Shown: in pieces, positions 47,686 to 55,161 of the stretch
How positions within the stretch are numbered: position 1 is the first letter of the stretch
Layout of the letters: each line of letters opens with the position of its first letter
The notes under the pieces: generated by a model
The model's database searches: none
Told to the model about the DNA's origin: nothing
Seen by the model: the letters and a program-made list of their open reading frames with translations, nothing else
From: Actinomycetota bacterium
Lineage (GTDB): Bacteria; Actinomycetota; Thermoleophilia; Solirubrobacterales; Solirubrobacteraceae
Direction of reading: 5' to 3'
Length of the DNA stretch: 64,000 bases
Assembly (NCBI GenBank): GCA_005888335.1
Contig: VAWY01000126.1
Location: forward strand, 1 to 64,000
Position numbers and translations under genes: made by a program

Positions 47686-48707
47686 GCGACGTCGACGACG
47701 TTCGCGACATCACGATCATCGGGGCCGGCCCGGTCGGGCTGTCCGCCGCCTTCTGGGCGGGGATGCGCGAGGCCAGCGCCCGGATCATCGACTCCCTGCC
47801 CGACATCGGCGGCCAGCTGACCACGCTCTATCCCGAGAAGTGGATCTTCGACGTGCCCGGCCACCCGCGCGTCCTCGCCAAGGACCTCGTCGACCAGCTC
47901 AAGGCGCAGACGCTCGACCAGTTCGACGTGCCCGTCCATCTCGAGACGACCGCGGAATCGATCTCGTGGGAGGACGACGTCGTCGTCCTGCACACCGACG
48001 GCGGCGAGCTGCGCTCGCGCGCGGTGATCATCGCCGGCGGCCACGGCGCGTTCGAGCCCAAGAGGCTGCCGGTCAGCGAGATCGACCTCGAGCCCTGGGA
48101 GGGCCGCGGCGTCCACTACCTGGTCTCCGAGAAGGCGGCCTTCGCCGGCAAGCGCGTGGCCATCGTCGGCGGCGGGGACAGCGCGCTCGACTGGGTCATC
48201 AACCTCCAGGACACCGCCGAGCGCGTGCACCTGATCCACCGCCGCGACGGCTTCCGCGCCCACGAGGTGACCGTCAAGCAGGTCATGGACCTCGCCGACG
48301 CGGGCGAGGTGGAGGTGCACATCCCCTACACCGTGCGCGAGGTCGCCGGCAACGGGACGCTCCAGCGCGTGCACCTGGAGGGACCGGAGCCGCTGGACCT
48401 CGACATCGACGCGCTGCTGCTGCAGCTCGGCTTCTCGACCAAGCTCGGGCCGCTCAAGGACTGGGGCCTGGAGATCTCCAAGGGCGCGATCGTCGTCGAC
48501 CAGCTCATGAAGACGAACCTCGACCGCGTGTGGGCGTGCGGCGACATCACCACCTTCGAGGGCAAGCTCAAGCTGATCGCCACGGGGTTCTCCGAGGCCG
48601 CGATCGCGGTCGCCCAGGCGGTGCACTCCTTCCGCCCGGAGATGCGCATCCAGCCGCAGTACTCGACGAACACCGGCGTCCCGGGCGCCGTGGAGGGACA
48701 GCCGTAG
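47682..48707 (+). CDS. Thioredoxin-reductase-like ferredoxin/flavodoxin-NADP+ oxidoreductase
   Basis: 341 residues, GTG start. FAD motif IIGAGPVGLSAAFWAG and NADPH motif VAIVGGGDSALDWVINL, with HRRDGFRAH and the late FAD motif VWACGDITTFEGKLKLIATG. There is no CxxC redox pair, which separates it from thioredoxin reductase and places it with YumC-type ferredoxin-NADP+ reductases. Coupled to hemQ by GTGA. It may supply electrons for haem or Fe-S metabolism; the partner ferredoxin is not in the window. Confidence 0.9.
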   Translation: MSDVDDVRDITIIGAGPVGLSAAFWAGMREASARIIDSLPDIGGQLTTLYPEKWIFDVPGHPRVLAKDLVDQLKAQTLDQFDVPVHLETTAESISWEDDVVVLHTDGGELRSRAVIIAGGHGAFEPKRLPVSEIDLEPWEGRGVHYLVSEKAAFAGKRVAIVGGGDSALDWVINLQDTAERVHLIHRRDGFRAHEVTVKQVMDLADAGEVEVHIPYTVREVAGNGTLQRVHLEGPEPLDLDIDALLLQLGFSTKLGPLKDWGLEISKGAIVVDQLMKTNLDRVWACGDITTFEGKLKLIATGFSEAAIAVAQAVHSFRPEMRIQPQYSTNTGVPGAVEGQP

Positions 48708-48890
48708 CCGGCCCGCGCGGTGCCGCGTCGGGCGACGGTCGCCCCGGCTCGGCGGAGCGATCGTCGTGGCTGGCGTCGACCGTCATCCGAAGGCGTGGCG
48801 CGCCACGTCGAGGATCGACGGGTGGCGCCAGGCGTGGCCGGGCACACGCGGGCGAAGCCCGTGGGTCGGGCCCGCCGAACGGGGTGACCG

Positions 48891-49508
48891 TTGCCTGATG
48901 CGGCACTGGCCCACCTGCGGGCGGCCGACCCGGTCATCGCGCGCCTGATCGACGCGCACGGCGAGATCGACCTCGTGCCCGCGCACCGCCGCGGCCGCGA
49001 CCACTACACCGCGCTCGTCCGCTCGATCGTCGGCCAGCAGCTGTCGGTCAAGGCGGCGTCGACGATCTACGGGCGCCTCGAGGAGCACTTCGACGGCCAC
49101 GCGCCGACACCCGAGCAGATCCTCGCCGCCGACCCCGAGGCGCTGCGCGCGGTCGGCATGTCGCGCCCGAAGGTCGGCTACCTGCGCTCGCTGGCCGAGC
49201 ACGTCCTCGACGGGACGATCGAGCTCGACCGCCTCGACGAGCTGCCCGAGGACGAGGTCATGCGCGAGCTCGTCGCGGTCAAGGGCCTGGGCGAGTGGAC
49301 CGCCCACATGTTCCTGATGTTCCAGCTCGGGCGGCCCGACGTTCTGCCGGTCGGCGACCTGGGCATCCGCCGGGCCGTCGAGCGCGCCTACGGGCTCGCC
49401 GCGATCCCCGGCCCCGCCGAGCTCGAGCGCATCGCCGAGCCCTGGCGGCCGTGGCGCACGCTCGCCTGCCGCTACCTGTGGGAGTCTCTGGACAACGCGC
49501 CCGCATGA
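48891..49508 (+). CDS. DNA-3-methyladenine glycosylase II-like (AlkA/HhH-GPD)
   Basis: 205 residues, TTG start. HhH-GPD fold: SIVGQQLSVKAASTIYGRL, the helix-hairpin-helix LVAVKGLGEWTAHMFLMF and the catalytic Asp in DVLPVGDLGIRRAV. It removes alkylated bases from DNA in base excision repair. The 183-base gap upstream shows no feature I can support. It overlaps the propeller gene by four bases (ATGA), probably co-transcribed with it. Confidence 0.88.
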   Translation: MPDAALAHLRAADPVIARLIDAHGEIDLVPAHRRGRDHYTALVRSIVGQQLSVKAASTIYGRLEEHFDGHAPTPEQILAADPEALRAVGMSRPKVGYLRSLAEHVLDGTIELDRLDELPEDEVMRELVAVKGLGEWTAHMFLMFQLGRPDVLPVGDLGIRRAVERAYGLAAIPGPAELERIAEPWRPWRTLACRYLWESLDNAPA

Positions 49509-50773
49509 AGCCGCTGCTCGCCGCCGTCGCCGTCCTCGCGCTCGCCCTCCCGGCCTCTTCGCAGGCCGCGTTCCCCGGCCGCAACGGCCGGATCCTCTTC
49601 ACCAGCGCCGACCGGCTGTACACGGTCGACCCCGCCGGCGGGCCGTGGACGCGGCTGGTCGCCGACGAGACGCGCCAGGGGCAGGCCGCGTGGTCGCCGG
49701 ACGGCGCGAGGGTCGCCTTCCGGGTCGGGCCCGACGGCGACAGCGAGATCTGGGTCGTCAACGCCGACGGGACGGGCGCGCACCCGATCACCGACACGCC
49801 GAACCCGGCCGCGAACGACCCGCGCTACTCGAGCCAGCCCGCGTGGTCGCCGGACGGGCGCCAGATCGTCTTCCGCTCGGACCGCCGCGACAACAATCCC
49901 GACGTCTGGATCATGGACGCCGACGGCGCCAACCCCCGGCCGCTCGTCACCACGCCGGGCGACGAGCGCTATCCGGCGCTCTCGCCCGACGGGACGCGCC
50001 TGGTCTACCGCAGCGACATCGACGGCGACCCCGAGATCTACGTCGCGCGCGCAGACGGCACGGACCCGGTGAAGCTCACCGACAACGCGATCTTCGACTC
50101 CGCGCCCTCGTGGTCGCCCGACGGGGCGCGCATCGCCTTCGAGCGCGGCGAGCTCGGCGCCGACGATCCGCGCAACGCGACCTACGCGACGATGGAGCTC
50201 TGGACGATGGCCGCCGACGGCAGCGACCAGCAGCGGCTGACCGTCAACGACGTCCACGACGAGGGGCCGGCCTGGGCGCCGGACGGCAGCGGCGCGGTCG
50301 TGTTCACGCGCGACGACAAGGTCAACAGCGACCTGTGGATCCGCGACGCCGCCGGCGCGGAGCGGCGGCTCACCGACGCGCCGTCGCTCGAAGAGTCGCC
50401 GGACTGGCAGGCGCTGCCGAGCGAGGCGGGCGCGCCGCCGAGCGAGCCGCCCGCGAGCACGCCGGCGCAGAGCCCGTCGACGACCCCGCGCCCCGCCGCG
50501 CGGATCGTCCTGCTGACCCGCCGGGCCCGCGTCTCGCGCACGGGGCGCCTCGCCGTGCGGGTGCGATGCGTCGCGCCCTGCGCCGGGACGCTGTCGCTGA
50601 CGCGCGGCGGCGTGCGCCTCGCCCGCGCCCCGCTGCGCGCCGCCGCCGGCCGCACGGTGCTCGTGCGGCTGCGGCTGGGGCCGCGCACGCTGCGCCGGCT
50701 GCGCGCCGCCCGGCGACTGGCCGTCGACGTGCGCGCCGCGCGCGGGCGACTGGTGCTCGTCGCGCCGAGGTAG
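49505..50773 (+). CDS. Secreted TolB-like WD40/PD40 beta-propeller protein
   Basis: 422 residues. Signal peptide 1-22 (LLAAVAVLALALPASSQA). At least six TolB-type PD40 repeats follow (AAWSPDGARVAFR, PAWSPDGRQIVFRSDR, PALSPDGTRLVYRSD, PSWSPDGARIAFE, PAWAPDGSGAVVFTRD), then a Pro-rich linker (about 305-330) and a small beta-rich Arg/Leu domain with one Cys pair (RVRCVAPCAG). It probably binds proteins or glycans outside the membrane. No Pal or TolA is expected in this lineage, so a classical Tol role is unlikely. Confidence 0.85.
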   Translation: MKPLLAAVAVLALALPASSQAAFPGRNGRILFTSADRLYTVDPAGGPWTRLVADETRQGQAAWSPDGARVAFRVGPDGDSEIWVVNADGTGAHPITDTPNPAANDPRYSSQPAWSPDGRQIVFRSDRRDNNPDVWIMDADGANPRPLVTTPGDERYPALSPDGTRLVYRSDIDGDPEIYVARADGTDPVKLTDNAIFDSAPSWSPDGARIAFERGELGADDPRNATYATMELWTMAADGSDQQRLTVNDVHDEGPAWAPDGSGAVVFTRDDKVNSDLWIRDAAGAERRLTDAPSLEESPDWQALPSEAGAPPSEPPASTPAQSPSTTPRPAARIVLLTRRARVSRTGRLAVRVRCVAPCAGTLSLTRGGVRLARAPLRAAAGRTVLVRLRLGPRTLRRLRAARRLAVDVRAARGRLVLVAPR

Positions 50774-50786
50774 CGTCCCGCTCACC

Positions 50787-52196
50787 GTGAGCGATCACGT
50801 CACCGTCGACCGCCTGCAGTTCTCGCTCACGATCACGTTCCACTACCTCTTCCCGATCCTCACGATGGGGCTGGCGCTCTTCATCGCCTACCTCAAGACC
50901 GTGAGCTACCTCGGGCGCGAGAACCGGCGGCTCATCCTGCTGCGCAAGACCGCCGGCGAGCGCGAGCGCTACGAGTCCGCCGCACGGTTCTGGGCCAAGA
51001 TCTTCGCGGTCAACTTCGGCGTGGGCGTGGTCACCGGCATCCCGATGGAGTTCCAGTTCGGCACGAACTGGGCGGCCTTCTCGAACTTCGCCGGCGGCGT
51101 CATCGGCCAGACGCTGGCGATGGAGGGTGTGTTCGCGTTCTTCGCGGAGTCGGTCTTCCTCGGCGTCTTCCTCGCCGGCCGCAACCGGGTCAGCGCGCGC
51201 ATCCACTGGATCAGCTCGCTGTTCATGTTCGCCGGCTCGTGGCTGTCGGGCTTCTTCATCCTCGCCACGAACGCGTGGATGCAGCACCCCGTCGCCTACG
51301 ACCGCGCCGGCGACCGGCTGCAGCTGAGCTCGCTGGGGGGCATGCTCACGAACCCGTGGCTGCCGTGGCAATACGCGCACAACATGAGCGGTGCCGCGAT
51401 CACCGGGGCGTTCGTCCTCGCGGCGATGGGCGCGTTCTTCCTGCTGTCGGATCGCCACCACGAGTTCGCACGCATCTGCGTGCGCGTCGGCGTCGTCGGC
51501 GCGCTGATCTTCTGCTCGCTGCAGATCTTCCCGACCGGCGACCGCCAGGCCCACAACGTCTTCCAGCACCAGCCGGCCACGTTCGCGGCGATGGAGGGCA
51601 TCTTCCCGACCGAGAAGGGCGCGCCGCTCGTCATCATCGGCAACCCCGACACCGAGAAGCGCAAGCTCGAGTCGACCGTCGCGCTGCCCGACTTCCTGTC
51701 CTTCCTGACGTCGCGCAACTGGACGGAGCGCGTGCAGGGGCTCAACGACATCCCCACCAACCGCTGGCCCGACTCGGTCCCGCTCGTCTACTACGCGTAC
51801 CACATCATGGTCGGCCTGGGGACGATCCTCGTCGCCATCGCCGCGCTCGCCGCGCTGCTCCTCTGGCGCGGGCGCCTGTACACGTCGAGGCCGATGCTGT
51901 GGGCGCTGATGCTCGCCTTCCCCTTCACCTACATCGCCAACATCGCCGGCTGGGCGACGGCCGAGACCGGCCGCCAGCCGTGGCTCGTCTACGGCCTGCA
52001 GCGCACCGCGGAGGGCGCCTCGCCGGCGAGCTCGGTCCCCGCGGGCACCGGCATCTTCACGCTGCTGGGCTTCGCCGGGCTGTACCTCTTCGTCGGGATC
52101 CTCTACCTCATGCTGCTCGTGCGGATCATCAGCCGCGGGCCCGAGGACCTCGAGCCGCCGACGCCGTCCACCGCCGCAGCGGTGAGCACCGCCTGA
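50787..52196 (+). CDS. cydA: Cytochrome bd oxidase subunit I
   Basis: 469 residues, GTG start. Haem ligands and signatures are visible: RLQFSLTITFHYLFPILTMGL (haem b595 His near residue 19), NFGVGVVTGIPMEFQFGTNW, MEGVFAFFAESVFLGVFLAGR and the GRQPW motif of subunit I (AETGRQPWLVYGLQRT). The Q-loop is of the short type. It oxidises quinol and reduces O2 at low oxygen. Followed by cydB after three bases; cydC/D assembly genes are not in the window. Confidence 0.96.
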   Translation: MSDHVTVDRLQFSLTITFHYLFPILTMGLALFIAYLKTVSYLGRENRRLILLRKTAGERERYESAARFWAKIFAVNFGVGVVTGIPMEFQFGTNWAAFSNFAGGVIGQTLAMEGVFAFFAESVFLGVFLAGRNRVSARIHWISSLFMFAGSWLSGFFILATNAWMQHPVAYDRAGDRLQLSSLGGMLTNPWLPWQYAHNMSGAAITGAFVLAAMGAFFLLSDRHHEFARICVRVGVVGALIFCSLQIFPTGDRQAHNVFQHQPATFAAMEGIFPTEKGAPLVIIGNPDTEKRKLESTVALPDFLSFLTSRNWTERVQGLNDIPTNRWPDSVPLVYYAYHIMVGLGTILVAIAALAALLLWRGRLYTSRPMLWALMLAFPFTYIANIAGWATAETGRQPWLVYGLQRTAEGASPASSVPAGTGIFTLLGFAGLYLFVGILYLMLLVRIISRGPEDLEPPTPSTAAAVSTA

Positions 52197-52199
52197 CCA

Positions 52200-53237
52200 A
52201 TGCCCACCGCCTGGTTCTGCTTCCTCGCGGCCATGGTCACCGTCTACGTCGTCCTCGACGGCTTCGACCTCGGCGTCGGCGCCCTGCACCTGCTGCTCGG
52301 GCGCACCGACGCCGAGCGCGACGAGGCCACCGAGGCGATCGGGCCGGTCTGGAACGGCAACGAGGTGTGGCTGATCGCCAGCGGCGGCGTGCTCTTCATG
52401 GCCTTCCCCGCCGCCTACGCCGCCGCGTTCAGCGGCTTGTACTTCGGGCTGATCCTCGTCCTCTGGCTGCTCGTGGGGCGCGGGCTGGCCCTCGAGCTGC
52501 GCCACCAGCTCGACAATCCGCTGTGGCGGTCCGCCTGCGACACGGTCTTCTCGCTGTCGTCGGCCGCCTTGGCGCTCGTCTTCGGCGTCGCGCTGGGCAA
52601 CGTCGTGCGCGGCGTCCCCCTCGGGCCCGACGGCTACTTCCATCTCGGGCTCTTCGAGATCCTCAACTGGTACGGGCTCCTCATCGGCGTCTTCGGCCTC
52701 GTGGTCCTCTGCGCCCACGGGGCGGGCTTCCTCGCGCTGCGCGGCGCGGACGACCTCGCCGCGCGGGCGCGCAGGTGGGCGCCGCGGCTGACATGGGGGT
52801 CGGCGGCACTCTTCGTCGTCCTGATCGGACCGACCGCGGCCGTGCGCGAGAGCATGCTGACCAACCTGACCGATCACCCCTGGCGGCTCGTCTTCCCGCT
52901 GCTCGCCGCCGCGGCGCTCGTCGTGACGATCACCGCGCAGCGGCGCGGGCGGTGGGGTCGCGCCTTCACGGGCTCGGCGCTGTTCATCGCCGGGCTGTTG
53001 ACGACGATGGCGGCCGGCCTGTACCCGTACGTCCTGCCCGCCCACGAGCACCGGCCCTACGGCCTGACGGCGAGCGCGGCCGCGGCCGGCCACGATGCGC
53101 TGCGCACGGCGCTCGTCTGGTGGCCGCTGGGGATGGCCCTCGCGGCCGTCTACTTCGTCTACGCCTACCGGATGTTCTTTCGCACCGCCACGGTGCGGTC
53201 GACCTCGGCGGCGATCGACCAGCCGCCAAGCGGCTGA
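52200..53237 (+). CDS. cydB: Cytochrome bd oxidase subunit II
   Basis: 345 residues, start three bases after the cydA stop. Typical subunit II features are VLDGFDLGVGALHL near the N-terminus, IGPVWNGNEVWLIASGGVLFMAFPAAYA, and nine or so helices. It completes the bd oxidase. Its last 73 bases overlap the convergent methyltransferase gene. Confidence 0.96.
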   Translation: MPTAWFCFLAAMVTVYVVLDGFDLGVGALHLLLGRTDAERDEATEAIGPVWNGNEVWLIASGGVLFMAFPAAYAAAFSGLYFGLILVLWLLVGRGLALELRHQLDNPLWRSACDTVFSLSSAALALVFGVALGNVVRGVPLGPDGYFHLGLFEILNWYGLLIGVFGLVVLCAHGAGFLALRGADDLAARARRWAPRLTWGSAALFVVLIGPTAAVRESMLTNLTDHPWRLVFPLLAAAALVVTITAQRRGRWGRAFTGSALFIAGLLTTMAAGLYPYVLPAHEHRPYGLTASAAAAGHDALRTALVWWPLGMALAAVYFVYAYRMFFRTATVRSTSAAIDQPPSG

Positions 53238-53830
53238 GCGCCGCGGAACAGCTCGTCGACGACGCGCGTCGGCCCGGGCAGGCCGCGCCCGCCGGGCACG
53301 CCCTCGCGCGCGTCGTGGAAGAGCAGGTGGCCGCCGGGCACGACGTGCGGATGCCAGAGCTCCCAGTCCAGGCGAGTCGCCGCTTCGGCGTGGTCGCCGT
53401 CGACGAAGACGAGGTCGACCGGCGCGCTCCAGCCGCGCGCGGCGTCCTGGCTGAGCTCGACGTGCCAGACCACCCGGGGGCCACCGCCGCGCCGCGCGGC
53501 GCGGGCGACGACGCGCCGGCTGGCGCGCTCGGTGGCGCCCCAGCCGGCCGGCAGCGCCGTCGGGTGGTGGCCGAAGGGGTCGACGAGGTGCAGCTCGGCG
53601 TCAGGCCCGAGGACGTCGCACAGCGCGGCGGCCGACGCGCCCTCGTACACGCCGATCTCGACCACCCGGCGCGCCCCGCGCGCGAGGCGCTGCAGCAGCG
53701 CGCGCTCCTCGGCCGAGTGCATCGTCCGCGGCGGGATCAGCCCGGCCCCGACGGCGAGCGCGCGCAGCCGCACATCGTCGCGGACGCGGTCGGGCAGGGC
53801 GCGGCGCAGCGCCTGGGGCAGGACGGCCAC
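53165..53830 (-). CDS. Class I SAM-dependent methyltransferase (Methyltransf_24 type)
   Basis: 221 residues, GTG start. The Rossmann SAM site is VVEIGVYEGASAAALCDVLG, with HLVDPFG (motif II) and LVFVDGDHAEAATRLDWELW, which matches the Methyltransf_24 group often placed with sugar or small-molecule O-methyltransferases. Substrate unknown. The gene shares a 20-base divergent promoter with pncA and overlaps the end of cydB. Confidence 0.85.
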   Translation of the reverse strand: MAVLPQALRRALPDRVRDDVRLRALAVGAGLIPPRTMHSAEERALLQRLARGARRVVEIGVYEGASAAALCDVLGPDAELHLVDPFGHHPTALPAGWGATERASRRVVARAARRGGGPRVVWHVELSQDAARGWSAPVDLVFVDGDHAEAATRLDWELWHPHVVPGGHLLFHDAREGVPGGRGLPGPTRVVDELFRGAQPLGGWSIAAEVDRTVAVRKNIR

Positions 53831-53850
53831 GCGGTCTAGGCTAGATCGTC
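53831..53850. promoter_or_regulatory. Divergent promoter built on the palindrome TCTAGGCTAGA
   Basis: The 20 bases between two divergent starts contain TCTAGGCTAGA (53835-53845). Read forward, TAGGCT ends eight bases before the pncA ATG; read in reverse, TAGCCT ends seven bases before the methyltransferase GTG. Neither gene has room for a Shine-Dalgarno site, so one near-palindromic -10 probably serves two leaderless transcripts. Confidence 0.6.
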
Positions 53851-54390
53851 ATGGCCGAGGCGCTGATCATCGTCGACTTCCAGAACGACTTCACGCCCGG
53901 CGGCGCGCTGGCTGTGCCGGACGGCGACGCGATCGGCGAGCGGGTGCGCGAGCTCGTCGACTCCGGGCGCTTCGGCCTCGTCGTCGCCACGCGCGACTGG
54001 CACCCGCCCGACCACGGTTCCTTCGCCGCGCAGGGCGGCCCCTGGCCGCCGCACTGCGTGGCCGGGACGCCGGGCGCCGAGCTGCACGCCGCGCTGCCGC
54101 GCGACCGCGTCGACGTGATCGTCGACAAGGGGACCGACCCGGCGACGGAGGGCTACTCGGGCTTCGAGGGCACGGGCCTCGAGACGCTGCTGCGCGAGCG
54201 CGGGATCGATCGCGTGACCGTCGTCGGCCTGGCGACCGACTACTGCGTCCGGGCCACCGCCCTCGACGCGCTGCGCGAGGGCTTCGACGTCGAGATCGAC
54301 CGCGCCGGGGTCCGCGGCATCGACGCCCAGCCCGGCGACGCCGACCGCGCCCTCGCCGAGGTCGAATCCGCGGGCGGCCGCATCACCTGA
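53851..54390 (+). CDS. pncA: Nicotinamidase/isochorismatase-family hydrolase
   Basis: 179 residues. The catalytic triad is Asp9 (IIVDFQNDF), Lys93 (IVDKGTD) and Cys132 (GLATDYCVRATALDA), with metal site Asp49, His51 and His55 (TRDWHPPDH). It hydrolyses nicotinamide to nicotinate for NAD salvage; members of this family are also the activators of pyrazinamide. The overall length (179) and the motifs fit PncA better than isochorismatase. Confidence 0.92.
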   Translation: MAEALIIVDFQNDFTPGGALAVPDGDAIGERVRELVDSGRFGLVVATRDWHPPDHGSFAAQGGPWPPHCVAGTPGAELHAALPRDRVDVIVDKGTDPATEGYSGFEGTGLETLLRERGIDRVTVVGLATDYCVRATALDALREGFDVEIDRAGVRGIDAQPGDADRALAEVESAGGRIT

Positions 54391-54396
54391 GCGCCG

Positions 54397-54645
54397 TCAG
54401 TCCTTGCCGGCCCGGACGGCCGAGGACTCCGCGCGCAAGCGCTCCGCGGCCTGGCGCGCGGCGCGGCCGTACTCGCCGTCGTTGCGGCGGCCCGCCGTGT
54501 ACGCCATGCGCGCGACGACGGCCTCGCGCACGAACTGGGCGACGCTCACGCCATTTTGCGCCGCCTCGGCCTGCATCTCCTCGTAGAGCTCCGGGCCGAA
54601 GCGGACGACGGTCGCGCGCATGCGCCGACCGGTGTCAGCTGCCAT
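54397..54645 (-). CDS. Ribbon-helix-helix DNA-binding protein
   Basis: 82 residues (ATG 54645; ATG 54621 alternative). RHH fold: beta strand RATVVRFGPELYEEMQAEAAQ, then NGVSVAQFVREAVVARMAYTAG. A charged helical tail follows. Such proteins are antitoxins or copG-type repressors; no toxin-like gene is adjacent, so it is probably a stand-alone regulator. Confidence 0.7.
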   Translation of the reverse strand: MAADTGRRMRATVVRFGPELYEEMQAEAAQNGVSVAQFVREAVVARMAYTAGRRNDGEYGRAARQAAERLRAESSAVRAGKD

Positions 54646-54737
54646 ACCTTTGATGGTAAACCGGGCCCGGGGCTCTGGGCGGTCGAGATCGAAATCTGTA
54701 CCGTCCTTCCGCCAAGGGTTCACCGAAGGGCGAGGCG

Positions 54738-54836
54738 ATGGTTGGCGAGCTGCGCGACGAGATCGCGGAGCTTGTCCGAAGGGACGAGCACGTGGAGGCC
54801 ATCGAGGCCGAGCTCGTCGAGGGCGTCGATGATTGA
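54738..54836 (+). CDS. Small acidic helical protein coupled to the STAS gene
   Basis: 32 residues from ATG 54738, preceded by AAGGGCGAGG. The sequence is an acidic amphipathic helix (GELRDEIAELVRRDEHVEAI, then EAELVEGVDD). Its stop overlaps the STAS start by eight bases (ATGATTGA), typical of coupled genes in this genome, so it is likely translated. It could be a translational leader or a small partner. Confidence 0.45.
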   Translation: MVGELRDEIAELVRRDEHVEAIEAELVEGVDD

Positions 54837-55161
54837 CGCGCACGCGCTCGACGACCGCACGTCCGTCATCACGTTGCACGGCCGCGCGAACCTGGCGCTC
54901 TCGCGCGATCTCCAGCTCGCCGTCCTGGAGGGCGCGCACAGCGGCCGGACGCGGATCGTGATCGACATGTCCGACGTCGCGCGCGTCGATCCCGGCGTGC
55001 TCGGCGCGCTGCTGCGCCTCCGCCGGCTGCTGCTGGCCATGGGCGGCGGGCTGGCGCTCGTCAGCCTGCGGCCCGCCGCCGAGCTCTTCGGGGTCGCCGT
55101 GAGCGATCAGCTGCTGGGCCGCGCCGTCAGCGTCGAGCAGGCGGTCGGGCTGATCCATTAG
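54829..55161 (+). CDS. STAS-domain anti-sigma factor antagonist-like protein
   Basis: 110 residues, start ATG 54829. STAS fold: SVITLHGRANLALSRDLQLAVLEGA, then RIVIDMSDVARVDPGVLGALLRLRRLL. The usual phosphorylatable Ser/Thr of RsbV (DxSG(L/V)xF) is replaced: DVARVDPGVLGAL has Asp-Pro where Ser/Thr is expected, so it may be locked in one state or not phosphorylated. It may connect to the SpoIIE/HATPase protein at 2915 (inference). Confidence 0.75.
   Translation: MIDAHALDDRTSVITLHGRANLALSRDLQLAVLEGAHSGRTRIVIDMSDVARVDPGVLGALLRLRRLLLAMGGGLALVSLRPAAELFGVAVSDQLLGRAVSVEQAVGLIH

Noticed and set aside
54397..54645. Toxin-antitoxin module
   Set aside because: Only the ribbon-helix-helix protein is present; the neighbours are pncA and a STAS gene, with no toxin-sized partner.
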